Assembly: GCA_023418095.1 (NCBI GenBank)
Contig: JAEZDL010000030.1
Coordinates: 1 to 6,752 of the forward strand
Source of the DNA: Bacteroidota bacterium
GTDB taxonomy: Bacteria; Bacteroidota; Bacteroidia; Flavobacteriales_F; PHOS-HE28
DNA: 6,752 nucleotides
Direction: 5' to 3'
The notes below the pieces were generated by a model that saw only the letters and a program-made list of their open reading frames with translations, did no database searches and was not told where the DNA came from. Shown here one piece after another: positions 1 to 5,385 of this stretch (position 1 is the first letter of the stretch; every line of letters starts with the position of its first letter). Both the position numbers and the translations under genes were made by a program.

Positions 1-295
1 CCAGCCGATCGAAGCTGGCCTCCCAGAACTTGCGATACTGTTCCACCCAGGCGTTCGCTTCCTGCAGCGGTTGTGCTTCCAGTTTGCAGGGCCGGTATTG
101 CGCTTCCTTCGTGCGACTGATCAACCCTGCTCCTTCCAGCACCTTCAAGTGCTTGCTGATCGCCGGCAGGCTCATGTCGAACGGCGCGGCCAGATCGTTC
201 ACCGATGCTTCACCCGATGACAGGCGCGCCAGGATCGCACGCCGGGTGGGATCGGCGAGCGCGTGAAACGTGGCTGAAAGTCGATCGGCTGTCAT
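1..295 (-). CDS. ArsR/SdpR-type winged-helix transcriptional repressor, C-terminus cut by window edge
   Basis: Reading the minus strand from the ATG at 295 gives 98 codons without a stop, running off the left edge. The protein opens with a segment containing FHALADPTRRAILARL (residues 10-25), the classic N-terminus of ArsR-family regulators. A winged helix-turn-helix follows at about residues 32-61 (VNDLAAPFDMSLPAISKHLK, then VLEGAGLISR), with the wing near 61-70. The end of the visible part (WVEQYRKFWEASFDRL) matches the C-terminal dimerisation helix of SdpR-like members, so perhaps 5-20 residues are missing. No ELCxCDL metal-binding motif is present, so a metal sensor is unlikely. In the family such genes are commonly followed by an SRPBCC/AHSA1-domain gene, which would lie beyond position 1; that is an inference. 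Two palindromes directly upstream suggest autoregulation. Family call is secure; its ligand and targets are unknown. Confidence 0.9.
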   Translation of the reverse strand, partial: MTADRLSATFHALADPTRRAILARLSSGEASVNDLAAPFDMSLPAISKHLKVLEGAGLISRTKEAQYRPCKLEAQPLQEANAWVEQYRKFWEASFDRL

Positions 296-306
296 CGTTG
301 CTGGTA

Positions 307-314
307 CAAATGTA
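307..314 (-). promoter_or_regulatory. Bacteroidota -7 box of the arsR-type gene
   Basis: On the minus strand this reads TACATTTG, an exact match to the Bacteroidota TAnnTTTG consensus. It ends 11 nt before the ATG at 295, implying a very short leader. I see no convincing -33 TTG at the expected distance. The 16-bp palindrome starts 1 nt upstream of the box, so a bound repressor would cover the promoter. Confidence 0.6.
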
Positions 315-315
315 T

Positions 316-331
316 TTAACCGATCGGTTAA
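316..331. promoter_or_regulatory. Perfect 16-bp palindrome, candidate operator
   Basis: TTAACCGATCGGTTAA is identical to its own reverse complement. It lies immediately upstream of the arsR-type -7 box, in the spacer where a repressor would block polymerase. Palindromes of this size suit dimeric winged-helix ArsR or TetR regulators. The natural inference is autorepression by the adjacent ArsR-type protein. It shares TTAATTAA (328-335) with the start of the second palindrome. Confidence 0.6.
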
Positions 332-334
332 TTA

Positions 335-348
335 ATGATGTACATCAT
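335..348. promoter_or_regulatory. Perfect 14-bp palindrome, second candidate operator
   Basis: ATGATGTACATCAT is self-complementary and begins 4 nt after the first palindrome ends (centre to centre 18 bp, nearly two helical turns). Its sequence differs from the first, so it may bind a different regulator or be a second, unrelated site. It lies about 88 bp upstream of the -7 box of the divergent propeller gene, so it could also act on that gene. Confidence 0.45.
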
Positions 349-383
349 ACTTTCATTCGATCATTCTTGAAATGCTGAAGGCT

Positions 384-406
384 GGGCCGATCCATCCGTT
401 CGGCCC
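384..406. repeat. 7-bp inverted repeat in the divergent intergenic region
   Basis: GGGCCGA at 384-390 pairs with TCGGCCC at 400-406 around a 9-nt loop. No T-tract follows on either strand, so it does not look like a terminator. It sits between the operator palindromes and the -7 box of the propeller gene and could be a weak regulatory element or chance. Confidence 0.25.
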
Positions 407-435
407 GATCCTTCATGATCACTCACGATCGACCT

Positions 436-443
436 TAAGTTTG
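436..443 (+). promoter_or_regulatory. Bacteroidota -7 box of the propeller gene
   Basis: TAAGTTTG matches TAnnTTTG exactly and lies 21 nt upstream of the chosen ATG at 465. A -33 TTG is not apparent about 20-25 nt further upstream. The box lies inside the longer open frame that starts at 372, which supports the later start at 465. Confidence 0.55.
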
Positions 444-464
444 GATAACATCTCATCTACAACA

Positions 465-2588
465 ATGAAAAAACTATACACCCTATTGATCTGCACCCTT
501 CCTGTTCTTGCAGGAGCACAGACCTGGATCCAGACCGGCGGCCCTGCAGGAGGCGATGTGCGATGCATCGCGATGAACTCCGCTGAACAGATCTTCATCG
601 GCACGCAGGGAGGCGGAGTGTTCACCAGCACCAATGGCGGAGCAAGCTGGACCGCTGCGAACAACGGCATCACCTCCAAGGATGTGTGGGCGATCACCGT
701 GGCCCCGAACGATCACGTTTTCGCTGCGACCATGGGTGGCGGCGTTTTCCGATCCACCGATAGCGGCAACACATGGACGGCGGTGAACGACGGACTTGAA
801 TGGCCGTTCACGATCAGCCTGGCCACCAACTCCAGTGGCCACCTGTTCGCCGGCACCTTTGAAGGTGGCGGCATCTTCCGATCGGTGGATAATGGTGAGA
901 ATTGGGTTCCCGTGATCACGGGGCTCGCGAATACCTATGTCACCGCCATCGCTGTGAATGCGGCCGATGAACTTTTCGCCGCCACCTGGGGCGGCGGTGT
1001 TTTCCATTCGTCCAACAATGGCGACACCTGGACGGAAATGAACAATGGAATAACCGAACTGTCGCTCGTTGCCCTGCTGATCGATGATGATGGCAACATC
1101 TTCGCCGGAGCGGATTACGGTGCAGGGATCTTCCGATCTGATGATAATGGTGCGAACTGGACACCTCTCACGATCGCGACGGACAACAATGTGTATGCGA
1201 TCGCAGAGGATCCATTGGGCAACTTATACGCGGCCACTTATGGCGATGGCATTTTCCGATCCGGTGATGAAGGCACGACATGGACGCCAATGAACACCGG
1301 CCTCACCACACCGGAAGTGCTTTCACTTGGGGTGAATGGTGCTGGCGACATCCTTGCGGGTACCTATTTCGGGGGCGGTGTTTTCCGATCCACCGATGGC
1401 GCCACGACCTGGGAGGAAAGCAACACCGGGCTGATCGCCACTGATGTGCGTGCGATCGGCGTGAACCACATGAACCACATCTTCGCCGGCACGTATGGCG
1501 TCGGCATGTTCCGATCCACCGATGATGGTGCGACCTGGACGAAGATCAACAACGGCCTGGATGCCCGTTACATCAGGACGATCGCAGTGAACGAGGATGG
1601 CGACCTTTTCGCCGGGGCCGACTTCGTGAATGGTGAAGGCGGCGTTTACCGATCCACCGACAACGGCGATACCTGGACGGATGTAAGCGGGATCATCGAC
1701 ACCGATGTACGTGCGATCGGGATCAATTCCACCGGTGATCTTTATGCGGCCACGTATCCCGGCCAGGGCGTCTACCGATCCACCGACAACGGCGACACCT
1801 GGACACAGATCAACTCCGGATTAACGTGTCCGCAGATGTGGTCCATCGCGATCAATTCGCAGGATGAACTTTTCGCTGGAAGCGCCGGTTGCAACGAAGG
1901 CGTTTTCCGATCCACGGACGGAGGTGATACGTGGGCAATGACCAGCACCGGGATCACTTATCTCGACATCACCGCGATCGCCGTGAATTCCGCGGATGTG
2001 CTTTTCGCGAGCGGCACCAACATGGGCGGCAGCATGTACCGATCCACCGACAACGGCGAAACGTGGGAGGAGATCATCAACGGATTGACCAACGTCAACA
2101 TCCAGGCCATCACGGTGGATGGTGCCGATCGCGTGATCGCTGGAACTTCCGGCGGCGCTTACATGACCACGGACAATGGTGATAATTGGATCGAGATCAA
2201 CGATGGATTGAGCACGCTGGATGTGCAATCGCTAACGGTTGATATGAACGGCGTGATCCTCGGCGGCACGAAAGGCGGCGGAGTCTTCCGTTTGGATCTA
2301 TCCGTTTCGATCGCAGATCGCGATGCTGCGATCGGGAATCTGTTCAACTTCCCGAACCCGGCATCAACTTACACTACGATCATGTTCGAAGTGAAGGAAC
2401 AGGATCTGGTTTCGTTGAAGATCTTCGATCTCTCCGGAAAGGAGATCGCCCGGCCGATCGAAGCGATCGCATCGTCCGGCAAAAAGCAGATCGATGTGAA
2501 TGTGGAAGCGTTCGATAACGGAACGTACTTCTACACGCTGCAGATCGGTGACCGGATCGGAACTGGAAAAATGATGATCGTGCGGTAA
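465..2588 (+). CDS. Secreted 14-repeat BNR/Asp-box beta-propeller protein with T9SS type A sorting domain
   Basis: The start at 465 (707 aa) is chosen over the in-frame ATG at 372 because it begins a good Sec signal peptide (MKKLYTLLICTLPVLAGAQ) and lies downstream of the -7 box. From about residue 21 to 613 there are 14 repeats averaging about 42 residues, each with a VxAIxV strand, an LFAGTxGGGVFRS strand and, in 13 of them, an Asp-box of the form STDNGDTW. The last repeat is truncated at VFRLDLS. Fourteen blades would suit two seven-bladed propellers. A T9SS type A domain occupies about 625-707: NFPNPAS near its start, SLKIFDLSGKEI in the middle, NGTYFYTL then KMMIVR at the end. Known family biology: such domains direct export across the outer membrane and are cleaved on the cell surface. 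Asp-box propellers include sialidases and photosystem assembly factors, but I see no sialidase catalytic Arg/Tyr/Glu set. An adhesive or binding role is only a guess. Confidence 0.93.
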   Translation: MKKLYTLLICTLPVLAGAQTWIQTGGPAGGDVRCIAMNSAEQIFIGTQGGGVFTSTNGGASWTAANNGITSKDVWAITVAPNDHVFAATMGGGVFRSTDSGNTWTAVNDGLEWPFTISLATNSSGHLFAGTFEGGGIFRSVDNGENWVPVITGLANTYVTAIAVNAADELFAATWGGGVFHSSNNGDTWTEMNNGITELSLVALLIDDDGNIFAGADYGAGIFRSDDNGANWTPLTIATDNNVYAIAEDPLGNLYAATYGDGIFRSGDEGTTWTPMNTGLTTPEVLSLGVNGAGDILAGTYFGGGVFRSTDGATTWEESNTGLIATDVRAIGVNHMNHIFAGTYGVGMFRSTDDGATWTKINNGLDARYIRTIAVNEDGDLFAGADFVNGEGGVYRSTDNGDTWTDVSGIIDTDVRAIGINSTGDLYAATYPGQGVYRSTDNGDTWTQINSGLTCPQMWSIAINSQDELFAGSAGCNEGVFRSTDGGDTWAMTSTGITYLDITAIAVNSADVLFASGTNMGGSMYRSTDNGETWEEIINGLTNVNIQAITVDGADRVIAGTSGGAYMTTDNGDNWIEINDGLSTLDVQSLTVDMNGVILGGTKGGGVFRLDLSVSIADRDAAIGNLFNFPNPASTYTTIMFEVKEQDLVSLKIFDLSGKEIARPIEAIASSGKKQIDVNVEAFDNGTYFYTLQIGDRIGTGKMMIVR
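525..2303 (+). repeat. Fourteen tandem about-126-bp coding repeats (propeller blades)
   Basis: The array encodes the 14 blades. Most units have diverged, but three carry an identical 23-bp core beginning TACCGATCCACCGACAACGG, at 1647-1669, 1773-1795 and 2037-2059. The first two lie exactly 126 bp (42 codons) apart and stay nearly identical for 32 bp with one mismatch. That suggests recent duplication or gene conversion among blades 9, 10 and 12, and makes the gene prone to unit gain or loss. The Arg-Ser pair before the Asp-box is encoded CGA-TCN in all ten blades that have it. Confidence 0.85.
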
Positions 2589-2610
2589 AGCCAACAAAAA
2601 GATCAATGTT

Positions 2611-2650
2611 GAAGGCCGGAAGCGAACCACTTCCGGCCTTCGCATTTTTA
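2611..2650 (+). terminator. Rho-independent terminator of the propeller gene
   Basis: A perfect 12-bp stem, GAAGGCCGGAAG (2611-2622) with CTTCCGGCCTTC (2630-2641), encloses a 7-nt loop and is followed by GCATTTTTA. It lies 22 nt after the stop codon. The T-tract overlaps the -7 box of the next gene. Confidence 0.9.
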
Positions 2651-2655
2651 CTTTG
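2648..2655 (+). promoter_or_regulatory. Candidate -7 box overlapping the terminator T-tract
   Basis: TTACTTTG differs from TAnnTTTG at one position and ends 5 nt before the ATG at 2661. If active, the transcript would be nearly leaderless, and the -33 region would fall inside the terminator hairpin. Confidence 0.4.
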
Positions 2656-2660
2656 GATCG

Positions 2661-3080
2661 ATGCGAACGCAAAGCCGGATCGGGAACATTGCTCATTATG
2701 CGCTGGGCGTGCTGTTGATCGTACTTGCGCTGAACGCCTTTGGCGGCGGCTATTACGGATTGGCGGGCGCTGAAAATGTTCCGGTGGAATGGCTGGAAGG
2801 AAGCCCGTTCCCTGATTACTTCATCCCGAGCCTTTTCCTCTTCGTTGTCATCGGCGGACTTTCCACCTTCGCTGCGATCGCCGTATTCCGCAGAAGAAAA
2901 TATGCCTACCGCTTGGCGATCATTTGCGGGATCGTGGTGCTTTCGTGGATCGCGATCCAACTGCTGATCATCGGCAGTGTTTCGTGGATGCAACCGGCCA
3001 CGGCGATCGCAGCTTCATTGATCATCTTACTCGCATCGATCGCTGTACGGCCCCAGCGCAGAGGTATCGATCGGAATTAA
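2661..3080 (+). CDS. Small four-helix integral membrane protein of unknown function
   Basis: The 139-aa product has four hydrophobic stretches, at about residues 13-34, 53-76, 85-105 and 110-129. A short extra-membrane loop (residues 35-52, with VPVEWLEGSPFPDYF) joins the first two. The basic patch RRRKYAYR (77-84) between helices 2 and 3 and the basic tail RPQRRGIDR should both face the cytoplasm by the positive-inside rule; with four helices this puts the N-terminus inside too. The ATG at 2661 is the first possible start after the terminator. I recognise the general look of small Bacteroidota/actinobacterial membrane proteins with a GGGYYGLAG then WLEGSPF pattern, but cannot name a characterised family. 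The next gene starts 10 nt downstream, so the two may be co-transcribed. Confidence 0.8.
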   Translation: MRTQSRIGNIAHYALGVLLIVLALNAFGGGYYGLAGAENVPVEWLEGSPFPDYFIPSLFLFVVIGGLSTFAAIAVFRRRKYAYRLAIICGIVVLSWIAIQLLIIGSVSWMQPATAIAASLIILLASIAVRPQRRGIDRN

Positions 3081-3085
3081 TTTTC
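3078..3085 (+). promoter_or_regulatory. Possible -7 box before the DUF4256 gene
   Basis: TAATTTTC matches TAnnTTTG at all but the last base and overlaps the stop codon of the preceding gene, 5 nt before the ATG at 3091. It may simply be AT-rich spacer in an operon. Confidence 0.25.
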
Positions 3086-3090
3086 CGCCC

Positions 3091-3657
3091 ATGGCAAAGC
3101 AGAAAGGCACCATTTCCACGGAAGAAAAGGAGGAACTTATCCAGATCCTGGAGAAGCGGTTCGAAAAGAACCTGCCGCGACACAAGGGCATCAAATGGGA
3201 AGATGTGATCGCACGGATCGAAAAGCATCCATCCAAACTCCGATCGCTGCAAATGATGGAAGACACGGGCGGCGAGCCCGATGTGATCGGCCAGGAAAAG
3301 AAGTCCGGCGAGTTCATCTTCGTGGATTGTTCACCGGAAAGTCCGAAAGGCCGGCGAAGTATCTGTTACGATCACCAGGCGCTGCTCTCGCGCAAGGAAC
3401 ACAAACCGGCGAACAGCGCGATCGGAATGGCGGAGGAGATGGGCATCGAGATCTTGGATGAAGAGCAATACCGCCAACTGCAAGAGCTCGGCGAATTCGA
3501 TCTGAAGACCTCCAGCTGGATCCTCACTCCTGCGCCTATCAGAAAACTCGGTGGTGCGCTTTTCTGCGATCGGCGCTTCGATCATGTGTTCACCTACCAC
3601 AATGGCGCGGAGTCGTACTACGGTGCGCGTGGTTTTCGCGGGATGTTGAAGGTGTGA
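3091..3657 (+). CDS. DUF4256 family protein
   Basis: The 188-aa product matches, from memory of the family, essentially the full length of DUF4256. An N-terminal helical part (residues 10-50, with KRFEKNLPRHKGIKW) is followed by MEDTGGEPDVIG (56-67), FVDCSPESPKGRRSICYD (77-94), and a C-terminal part with FDLKTSSWILTP, IRKLGGALFCDRR and YHNGAESYYGARGFRG. Length fits the usual 175-190 residues. The function is not known; the strongly conserved Cys, Asp and Arg residues hint at an enzymatic or nucleotide-related role, but I would not assign one. No signal peptide is seen, so it should be cytoplasmic. It lies 10 nt after the membrane protein gene and 47 nt before the toxin-antitoxin pair. Confidence 0.92.
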   Translation: MAKQKGTISTEEKEELIQILEKRFEKNLPRHKGIKWEDVIARIEKHPSKLRSLQMMEDTGGEPDVIGQEKKSGEFIFVDCSPESPKGRRSICYDHQALLSRKEHKPANSAIGMAEEMGIEILDEEQYRQLQELGEFDLKTSSWILTPAPIRKLGGALFCDRRFDHVFTYHNGAESYYGARGFRGMLKV

Positions 3658-3692
3658 TCAAGAACGAGCTGGCTCTGTGGCCTATCCAGGCT

Positions 3693-3700
3693 TAACTTTG
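3693..3700 (+). promoter_or_regulatory. Bacteroidota -7 box of the toxin-antitoxin operon
   Basis: TAACTTTG is an exact TAnnTTTG match and ends 4 nt before the antitoxin ATG at 3705, which predicts an almost leaderless message. No clear -33 TTG and no operator-like palindrome is visible in the short gap. Confidence 0.55.
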
Positions 3701-3704
3701 AGAT

Positions 3705-3941
3705 ATGAACGTGAGGAACAGGCTTCGTAATCATTTGATCTGGCGACTTCTGCGTTTACCCACGGATAGGCTGGCAGAGGTGAATGATCTACTGGGAAAA
3801 ATTGAGGCCAGACGTTCCTCAAAGGAAAGGACTTTGCAATTCGCCGGTGCCTGGAAAGATCTGGATGCGGACTTCTATTCAGACCTTATCGATGATCTCC
3901 ATACCAACCGGGCTTGCGACCGGCCAACGTTTCGCGAGTGA
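3705..3941 (+). CDS. Type II antitoxin of the FAGxWKD type, partner of the PIN toxin
   Basis: The 78-aa product has an N-terminal helical region (IWRLLRLPTDRLAEVNDLLG, about residues 12-31) like the helix-rich starts of DUF2281-type antitoxins. Its C-terminal tail, FAGAWKDLDADFYSDLIDDL then HTNRACDR (about 46-73), matches the toxin-binding tails of Bacteroidota antitoxins paired with VapC-like toxins (pattern FAGxWKDxDxExFxxLxxxLHxxRxxDR). Such a protein would neutralise the downstream ribonuclease by threading its acidic tail along the PIN active-site groove, and is probably short-lived; this is family knowledge. Its stop overlaps the toxin start by 4 nt (GTGA), giving translational coupling. 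A classical ribbon-helix-helix or AbrB DNA-binding domain is not obvious. Confidence 0.82.
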   Translation: MNVRNRLRNHLIWRLLRLPTDRLAEVNDLLGKIEARRSSKERTLQFAGAWKDLDADFYSDLIDDLHTNRACDRPTFRE

Positions 3942-4348
3942 ACGAATCCCTTGTCGATACTGACATTCTCTCTTATTATTTCAAGGGAGATCCAACGGTC
4001 GTTACCAGGTTCAATGAATATCTATCCGTCTATGAGGTTGTGAATGTTTCGATCATAACATTCTATGAGATCATGGGAGGTCTCATGTCCAAAGGAGCGG
4101 ATAAGCAACTTCTGGAATTCAAGGAATTCATCTACAATAATTCCCTCATTCACATTTCTGAGGATAGCGCGACCATTGCTGCGAATATTTATGCGGATCT
4201 GCGGAGCGAGGGCATCACGATTGGCACTTCGGACATATTGATCGCAGGCATCGCTATTGAGAATGAACTTATGCTTGTGACGAATAATGTGAAGCATTAC
4301 TCGTCCATTAAAGGCCTGAAATTGGCGAATTGGAAAATGCAGGTGTAA
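3938..4348 (+). CDS. VapC-like PIN-domain ribonuclease toxin
   Basis: The likely start is the GTG at 3938, giving 136 aa and the 4-nt overlap with the antitoxin stop. A TTG at 3914 in the same frame would add 8 residues and a 28-nt overlap with nothing to support it. The protein begins with VDTDILSYYF, the PIN metal-binding opening (Asp7). The remaining acidic residues fit: Glu44 in FYEIMGGL, Asp99 in GTSDILIAG, and the TNN motif at 115-117 in place of the usual TxN/TxD. All PIN positions are intact, so it is probably active as a Mg2+-dependent RNase; VapC toxins typically cut initiator tRNA or rRNA, but this target is unknown. The gene is visibly more AT-rich (about 41% GC in three sampled lines) than its neighbours, suggesting recent acquisition. 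Confidence 0.92.
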   Translation: MNESLVDTDILSYYFKGDPTVVTRFNEYLSVYEVVNVSIITFYEIMGGLMSKGADKQLLEFKEFIYNNSLIHISEDSATIAANIYADLRSEGITIGTSDILIAGIAIENELMLVTNNVKHYSSIKGLKLANWKMQV

Positions 4349-4395
4349 GATCAACCGCAAAATTCCGATCATCGATCCTCATCTTCCTTGACTCA

Positions 4396-5346
4396 ATGAA
4401 ACAGCTCGCACTTCTGTTCATCGCCGCGCTCCTGCTCTGTGAAACGCACGCGCAGGATGGAAAGATCCTCAGCAAGGAACCGATCGTACTTGCCGATTCC
4501 CTATTCGTGCAATTCGGCAGGGCCGATAAAGCTTTCGCGGACAAGCTGCGATCGATCGACTTCTTTCGCATCACGTACCTGTCCGATGATCTGAAAGTGA
4601 CCGGCTACCTGGCCGAGCCAAAAGCTCCTGGAAAATACCCGTGCATCATCTCCAACCGTGGCGGCAACCGCGACTTCGGGCAATGGGATAGCGTGAGCAT
4701 GGCCTATTTTCTCGGGCACATGGCGAGCTGGGATTATGTGGCGATCGCCTCGCAATACCGGGGCAACGATGGTGGCGAAGGCACCGAGGAATTCGGTGGA
4801 AAGGATCTCAACGATGTGCTGGCGCTGATCCCCGCGCTTGCTCAATTACCGAAAGCCGATACCTCCCGGATCGGGATCGAGGGTGGAAGCCGCGGCGGAA
4901 TGATGACCTATCTCGCGCTGAAGGCTTCATGCAAATTCAAGGCAGCGGTGGTGACCGCCGGGCTGGCGAATGCGTTCAAAAGCATCGAAGCGCGGCCGGA
5001 AATGGAGACGGAGGTCTTCGCACAACTGATCCCGGATTATCACGCGAACAAGGAAAAGGAACTCACCGCCCGATCCGCCGTTCTTTGGGCCGATGAAATG
5101 TGCAAGACCACTCCCCTGCTCATCATGCACGGCAGTGCGGACTGGCGCGTGGATCCGCCGCAGGTGTTCGAGCTGGTGCAAAAGCTGTACGCCGCGAAAC
5201 ATCCCACGCGTTTCATTCTCTACGAAGGCGCCGATCACGGCATTCGTGAATTCAGGGTGGAAAGTTTTGCGGAAAAGCGAAGATTCTTCGATCGGTACCT
5301 GCGCGATGGTGAAAAGTGGCCGAGCCTCGATCCGCATGGGATGTGA
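4396..5346 (+). CDS. Exported alpha/beta hydrolase, prolyl oligopeptidase (S9)-like
   Basis: The ATG at 4396 is preferred (316 aa) because it starts a signal peptide (MKQLALLFIAALLLCETHA, cleavage likely after THA at 19). The in-frame ATG at 4330 would overlap the toxin gene and put 22 residues ahead of it. The hydrolase fold is complete. KYPCIISNRGGN (80-91) forms the oxyanion-hole region, and ASQYRGNDGGEG (118-129) is the usual YRG segment. GGSRGG carries the nucleophile Ser165, MHGSADWRVDP the acid Asp249, and GADHGI the His281. These motifs are those of S9C/dienelactone-hydrolase-like esterases and peptidases. The usual S9 N-terminal propeller is missing, so a small esterase or peptidase acting in the periplasm or outside is most likely; the substrate is unknown. 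The Cys at 15 follows LLL rather than a small residue, so it is probably not a lipoprotein. No clear -7 box is seen in the 47-nt gap after the toxin gene. Confidence 0.88.
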   Translation: MKQLALLFIAALLLCETHAQDGKILSKEPIVLADSLFVQFGRADKAFADKLRSIDFFRITYLSDDLKVTGYLAEPKAPGKYPCIISNRGGNRDFGQWDSVSMAYFLGHMASWDYVAIASQYRGNDGGEGTEEFGGKDLNDVLALIPALAQLPKADTSRIGIEGGSRGGMMTYLALKASCKFKAAVVTAGLANAFKSIEARPEMETEVFAQLIPDYHANKEKELTARSAVLWADEMCKTTPLLIMHGSADWRVDPPQVFELVQKLYAAKHPTRFILYEGADHGIREFRVESFAEKRRFFDRYLRDGEKWPSLDPHGM

Positions 5347-5370
5347 GTAGTGATCCGCCGTGCCCATGCT

Positions 5371-5378
5371 TAAATTCA
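5371..5378 (+). promoter_or_regulatory. Weak candidate -7 box of the integrase gene
   Basis: TAAATTCA shares TAnnTT with the consensus and ends 7 nt before the ATG at 5386, in the same start-proximal position as the boxes of three other genes here. The last two bases deviate, so expression may be low or the call wrong. Confidence 0.25.
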
Positions 5379-5385
5379 AGCTGAA

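Noticed and set aside
30..266. Plus-strand open frame of 78 codons at the left edge
   Set aside because: It is antisense to the clearly recognisable ArsR-type protein and has no family-like features.
384..406. Hairpin as a terminator between the divergent genes
   Set aside because: Only 7 bp of stem, a 9-nt loop and no T-tract on either strand.
372..464. In-frame ATG at 372 extending the propeller protein by 31 residues
   Set aside because: It would bury the signal peptide and place the -7 box at 436-443 inside the gene.
483..1007. Long minus-strand open frame opposite the propeller repeats
   Set aside because: Repetitive GC-rich coding DNA without minus-strand stops; the product is a mirror of the repeat.
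525..2303. CRISPR or satellite array
   Set aside because: The periodic repeats are in frame, encode propeller blades and have no unique spacers.
2364..2993. 209-codon open frame on the minus strand
   Set aside because: It runs across the propeller 3' end, the terminator and the membrane-protein gene, with low-complexity charged sequence and no recognisable domain. It mirrors the real genes.
3914..3937. TTG start for the PIN toxin
   Set aside because: The GTG at 3938 gives the typical 4-nt GTGA overlap and places the PIN motif at residue 6, as usual.
4330..4395. Earlier ATG for the alpha/beta hydrolase
   Set aside because: It overlaps the toxin gene and hides the signal peptide beginning at 4396.
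4396..4455. Lipoprotein signal on the hydrolase
   Set aside because: Cys15 is preceded by Leu instead of Gly, Ala or Ser, and a standard cleavage site after THA is present.
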